64,000 bases of DNA, from positions 261,527,100-261,591,099 of the forward strand of contig NC_134569.1 of assembly GCF_050947875.1 (NCBI RefSeq). The letters run 5' to 3'. This document shows positions 59,878 through 64,000 of this stretch, one piece after another. The notes beneath the pieces are model-generated. The model was not told where the DNA came from, did not search any database, and was given only the letters and a program-made list of their open reading frames with translations. The stretch's first letter is position 1. Each line of letters begins with the position of its first letter. Both the position numbers and the translations under genes were made by a program. Source of the DNA: Dermacentor variabilis (lineage: Eukaryota; Arthropoda; Arachnida; Ixodida; Ixodidae).

Positions 59878-61665
59878 GCCGCTGCGCCTCCTTTTATCCG
59901 CTTCCCCTGCGGGCTGGTGGCGCAATCGCAAAGCTGCCTCCAGTAGCACCGAAGTTTCTTGAACCGCGCAGCTGCTGTATGCACAATTGGAAGCAGACAG
60001 CGGGACGTTGGTCATGGGGAGTTGAAGACGGCGAAACAAGCTGCTGCACCTCCTTTTATCCTCTTCTAACTGCGGGCTGGTGGCACAAGCGCAACGCTGG
60101 CTCCAATAGCACCGAAGCTCTTGAACCGCGCAGCTGCTGTAGCCACACGTGGAAGCAGATAGTGGGACGTTGGTCACGGGGTGTGGAAGGCGACGACACT
60201 AGCCGCTACGCCTGCATTTATCCTCTTCCCAATGCGGGCTGGTGGCGCAAGCGCACCGCTATCTCCGATAGCACCGAAGATTCTTGAACCACACAGTTGC
60301 TGTAGGCGCACGTGGAAGCATATTGCGGGGCGTTGAACACGGGGAGTGGAAGACGACGACAATAGCTGCTGCGCCTCCTTTTTTCCTCTTACCACTGCGG
60401 CCTGGTGGCTCAAACGCAACGCTGGCTCCGATATCACCGAAGAATCTTGAACCGCGCAGCTGCTGTAGGCCTGGATACACGTGCAAGCAGATAGCGGTAC
60501 GTTGGTAATGGGGAGTGGAAGACGACGACACTAGCCGCTGCGCCTCCATTTACCCTCTTCCCAATGCGGGCTCGTGGCGCAAGCGCAACGCTGGCTCCGA
60601 TAGCACCCAAGATTCTTGAACCGCGCAGCTTCTGTAGGCCTGGGCACACGAGGAAGCAGATAGCAGGACATTGGTCTCGGGGAGTGGAAGACGACGACAC
60701 AAGCCTGCGGATGCAAAGAACGTTGGTCAGAGTGTGTTCTTGTTGTCACAACCGCTGCCAGAAAAAAAGGTGCTTGTACAGCTGCGCCTCCTTTTGTCCT
60801 CTCCCAACTGCGGGCTGGTGGCGCAAGCGCAAAACTGGCTCCGGTAGCACCGAAGATTCTTGAACCGCGCAACTGCTGTATGCACAAGTGGAAGCAGACA
60901 GCGGGACGTTGGTCATGGGGAGTTGAAGACGACGACACAAGCCGCTGCGTCTCCTTTTATATTCTTCCCACTGCGGGCTGTTGGGACAAACGCAAAGCTG
61001 GCTCCGATAGCACGGAAGATTCTTGAACGGCGCAGCTGTTGTCCGGGGTACACGCGGAAGCAGATAGCGCCACGTTGGTCACGGGGAGTGGAGGACGACG
61101 ACACAAGCCTGCGGATGCAAAGTACGTTGGTCAGTGTGTGTTCGTGTTGTCCCAACCGCAGCCAGAATAAGGTGCTGGTAGCGCTGCGCCACCTTTTATC
61201 CTCTTCCCACTGCGGGCTGGTGGCGCAAGCGCAATGCTGGCTCCCATAGCAGCGAAGTTTCTTAAACCGCGAAGCTGCTGTAGGCACACGTGGAAGAAGA
61301 TAGCGGGATGTTGATCACGGGAAGTGGAAGACGACGACACAAGCCGGTGCGCCTCCTTTTAACTTCCCACTGCGGGCTCTTGGTGCTTGCGAAAAGCCTG
61401 CTCCGATAGCACGGAAGATTCTTGAAGCGCGCAGCTGCTGTAGGCACACGTGGAAGCAGGTAGCGGGAAGTTGGTCACGGACAGTGGATTACGACGACAC
61501 TAGCCGCTGCGCCTCCTTTTATCCTCTTCCCACTGCGGGCTGGTGGCGCAAGCACAAAGCTGGCTCCGGTAACACCGAAGATTCTTGAACCGCGCAGCTG
61601 CTGTATGCACAAGTGGAAGCAGACAGCGGGACGTTGGTCATGGGGAGTGGAATACGACGACACTA
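59878..61665 (+). repeat. Higher-order unit H2 (1,788 bp)
   Basis: Near-identical to H1 up to about 61,093, then lacks one long monomer. It then continues with monomers marked by AACTTCCCACTGCGGGCTC, which also occur near 56,890 and 63,550. Confidence 0.85.
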
Positions 61666-64000
61666 GCCGCTGCGCCATCTTTTATCCGCTTCCCCTGCGG
61701 GCTGGTGGCGCAATCGCCAAGCTGCCTCCAGTAGCACCGAAGTTTCTTGAACCGCGCAGCTGCTGTATGCGCAATTGGAAGCAGACAGCGGGACGTTGGT
61801 CATGGGGAGTTTAAGACGGCGAAACAAGCTGCTGTACCTCCTTTTATCCTCTTCTAACTGCGGGCTGGTGGCACAAGCGCAAAGCTGGCTCCAATAGCAC
61901 CAAAGCTCTTCAACTGCGCAGCTGCTGTAGCCACACGTGGAAGCAGATAGTGGGACGTTGGTCACGGGGAGTGGAAGACGACGACACTAGCCGCTACGCC
62001 TGCATTTATCCTCTTCCCAATGCGGGCTGGTGGCGCAAGCGCACCGCTATCTCCGATAGCACCGATGATTCTTGAACCACACAGTTGCTGTAGGCACACG
62101 TGGAAGCATATTGCAGGGCGTTGGTAACGGGGAGTGGAAGGCGACGACAATAGCTGCTGCGCCTCCTTTTTTATTCTTCCCACTGCGGGCTGGTGGCGCA
62201 AACGCAACGCTGGCTCCGATATCACCGAAGAATCTTGAACCGCGCAGCTGCTGTAGGCCGGGGAACACGTGCAAGCAGATAGCGGTACGTTGGTCGCGGG
62301 GTGCGGAAGACGACGACACTAGCCGCTGCGCCTCCATTTACTCTCTTCCCAATGCGGGCTAGTGGCGCAAGCGCAACGCTGGCTCCGATAGCACCAGAGA
62401 TTCTTGAACCGCACAGCTACTGTAGGCCTGGGCACACGAGGAAGCAGACAGCGGGACTTTGGTCTCGGGGAGTGGAAGACGACGACACAAGCCTGCGGAT
62501 GCAAAGAACGTTGGTCAGAGTGTGTTCTTGTTGTCACAACCGCTGCCAGAAAAAAAGGTGCTTGTACTGCTGCGCCTCCTTTTGTCCTCTCCCAACTGCG
62601 GGCTGGTGGCGCAAGTGCAAAACTGGCTCCGGTAGCACCGAAGATTCTTGAACCGCGCAGCTGCTGTATGCACAAGTGGAAGCAGACAGCGGGACGTTGG
62701 TCATGGGGAGTTGAAGACGACGACACAAGCCGCTGCGTCTCCTTTTATATTCTTCCCACTGCGGGCTGTTGGGACAAACGCAAAGCTGGCTCCGATAGCA
62801 CCGAAGATTCTTGAACGGCGCAGCTGTTGTCCGGGGCACACGCGGAAGCAGATAGCGCCACGTTGGTCACGGGGAGTGGAAGACGACGACACAAGCCTGC
62901 GGATGCAAAGAACGTTGGTCAGTGTGTGTTCCTGTTGCCACTACCGCTGCCAGAATAAGGTGCCGGTACCGCAGCGCCTCCTCTTATCCTCTTCCCATTG
63001 TGGGCTGGTGGCGCAAGCGCAACGCCGGCTCCAATAGCACCGAAGTTTCTTGAACTTCGCAGCTGCGGTAGGCAAACGTGAAAGCAGATAGCGGGACGTT
63101 GGTCATGGGGAGTGGAATACCACGACACAAGCCGCTGCGCCTCCTTTAATCCTCTTTCCAGTGCGGGCTGGTGGCGCAAGCGCACGCTGGCTCCGATAGC
63201 ACCAAACTGTCTTGAACCGCGAAGCTGCTGTAGGCCGGGGCACACATGGAAGCAGATAGCGGGACGTTGGTCACGGGGAGTGGAGGACGACGACACAAGC
63301 CTGCGGATGCAAAGAACGTTGGTCAGTGTGTGTTCGTGTTGTCCCAACCGCAGCCAGAATAAGGTGCTGGTAGCGCTGCGCCACCTTTTATCCTCTTCCC
63401 ACTGCGGGCTGGTGGCGCAAGCGCAATGCTGGCTCCCATAGCACCGAAGATTCTTAAACCGCGAAGCTGCTGTAGGCACACGTGGAAGAAGCTAGCGGGA
63501 TGTTGATCACGGGAAGTGGAAGACGATGACACAAGCCGGTGCGCCTCCTTTTAACTTCTCACTGCGGGCTCTTGGTGCATGCGAAAAGCCTGCTCCGATA
63601 GCACGCAAGATTCTTGAAGCGCGCAGCTGCTGTAGGCACACGTGGAAGCAGGTAGCGGGAAGTTGGTCACGGACAGTGGAATACGACGACACTAGCCGCT
63701 GCGCCTCCTTTTATCCTCTTCCCACTGCGGGCTGGTGGTGCAAGCACAAAGCTGGCTCCGGTAACACCGAAGATTCTTGAACCGCGCAGCTGCTGTATGC
63801 ACAAGTGGAAGCAGACAGCGGGACGTTGGTCATGGGGAGTGGAAGACGACGACCCAAGCTGCTGCACCTCCTTTTATCCTCTCCACTGTGCGGGCTGGTG
63901 GCGCAAGTGCAACGCTGGCTCCGATAGCACCGAAGATTAATGAACGGTACAGCTGCTGTAGGCCTGGGCACACGTGGAAGCAGATAGCGGGACGTTGCTG
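61666..64000 (+). repeat. Higher-order unit H3 and onward, incomplete
   Basis: Begins with the same TTCCCCTGC marker (offset 1,788 from H2) and follows H2 to about 62,830 with more substitutions than H1 shows to H2. It then continues with monomers resembling the end of H0 (about 57,870-58,140). The last 161 bases (63,840-64,000) match 56,451-56,611 with about one mismatch, so a larger repeat of about 7,389 bp restarts here. Confidence 0.8.

Larger units (their letters stand above)
49845..64000 (+). repeat. Satellite array, segment E, up to the window end
   Basis: The same satellite family. The first part (to about 54 kb) is rich in long monomers, then mixed, then strongly organised into higher-order repeats from about 56.4 kb. 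Truncated monomers occur at about 52,440-52,455, 55,030-55,045 and 56,310-56,330. No unique sequence or gene is visible, and the array runs off the window. Confidence 0.95.

Noticed and set aside
62919..63479. 186-codon minus-strand frame
   Set aside because: Satellite read-through of the same kind, lying within higher-order unit H3.
1..64000. CRISPR-like array
   Set aside because: The repeats are contiguous 163-242-bp monomers with no unique spacers, and the embedded elements are eukaryotic.

Overview
This window is eukaryotic heterochromatin-like DNA, almost certainly from an arthropod and most probably an ixodid tick. The tick assignment is an inference. It rests on an RTE-clade element with a (TGA)n tail, a CR1/L2-like LINE whose ORF1 carries a baculovirus-FP-like C-terminal domain, and a THAP zinc-finger exon relic of a style I associate with tick genomes. 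I see no intact host gene, no tRNA or rRNA gene and no prokaryotic feature.

About 56.6 kb of the 64 kb is one GC-rich, CpG-rich tandem satellite, always in the same orientation. It has two interconvertible monomer forms: a short form of about 163 bp and a long form of about 236-242 bp. The long form carries a 73-bp module before the motif GCTGCGCCTCC, usually together with a 6-bp insertion (CGGGAC) upstream of CACGTG. The monomers are organised into nested higher-order repeats: a perfect-looking 566-bp tandem pair (11,621-12,752), 1.1-1.8-kb units (57,033 to the end), and a near-identical 7.8-kb head-to-tail duplication (22,031-37,274). The last 161 bases of the window match bases 7,389 bp upstream, so a further multi-kb period begins there.

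Four non-satellite islands interrupt the array. (1) 6,401-10,773 holds a nearly full-length CR1/L2-like non-LTR retrotransposon. ORF1 has a coiled coil plus an FP-like domain, and ORF2 has an APE endonuclease and a reverse transcriptase. It is damaged by three TAG codons in ORF2 and by single-base shifts, all at A/T runs. (2) 39,225-40,254 is a 1,030-bp unique fragment with a frameshifted THAP-domain exon on the minus strand followed by a plausible splice donor. (3) 41,275-42,903 is a 5'-truncated RTE element with a (TGA)7 tail and a 13-bp target-site duplication inside a satellite monomer. (4) 49,465-49,844 is the 3' end of another LINE (or LINE-dependent SINE) ending in an expanded (CATA)n tract.

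The picture is of satellite DNA turning over by unequal exchange, with occasional retrotransposon landings. The many open frames of 60-230 codons in the satellite are read-throughs of the monomer in changing frames on both strands. I do not regard them as genes. The observations most worth following up are the dimorphic monomer and its module, the recent 7.8-kb duplication, the in-frame A_AAA_AAG heptamer at the ORF1 frameshift, and the two-tier 3' hairpin shared by two otherwise different LINE tails.
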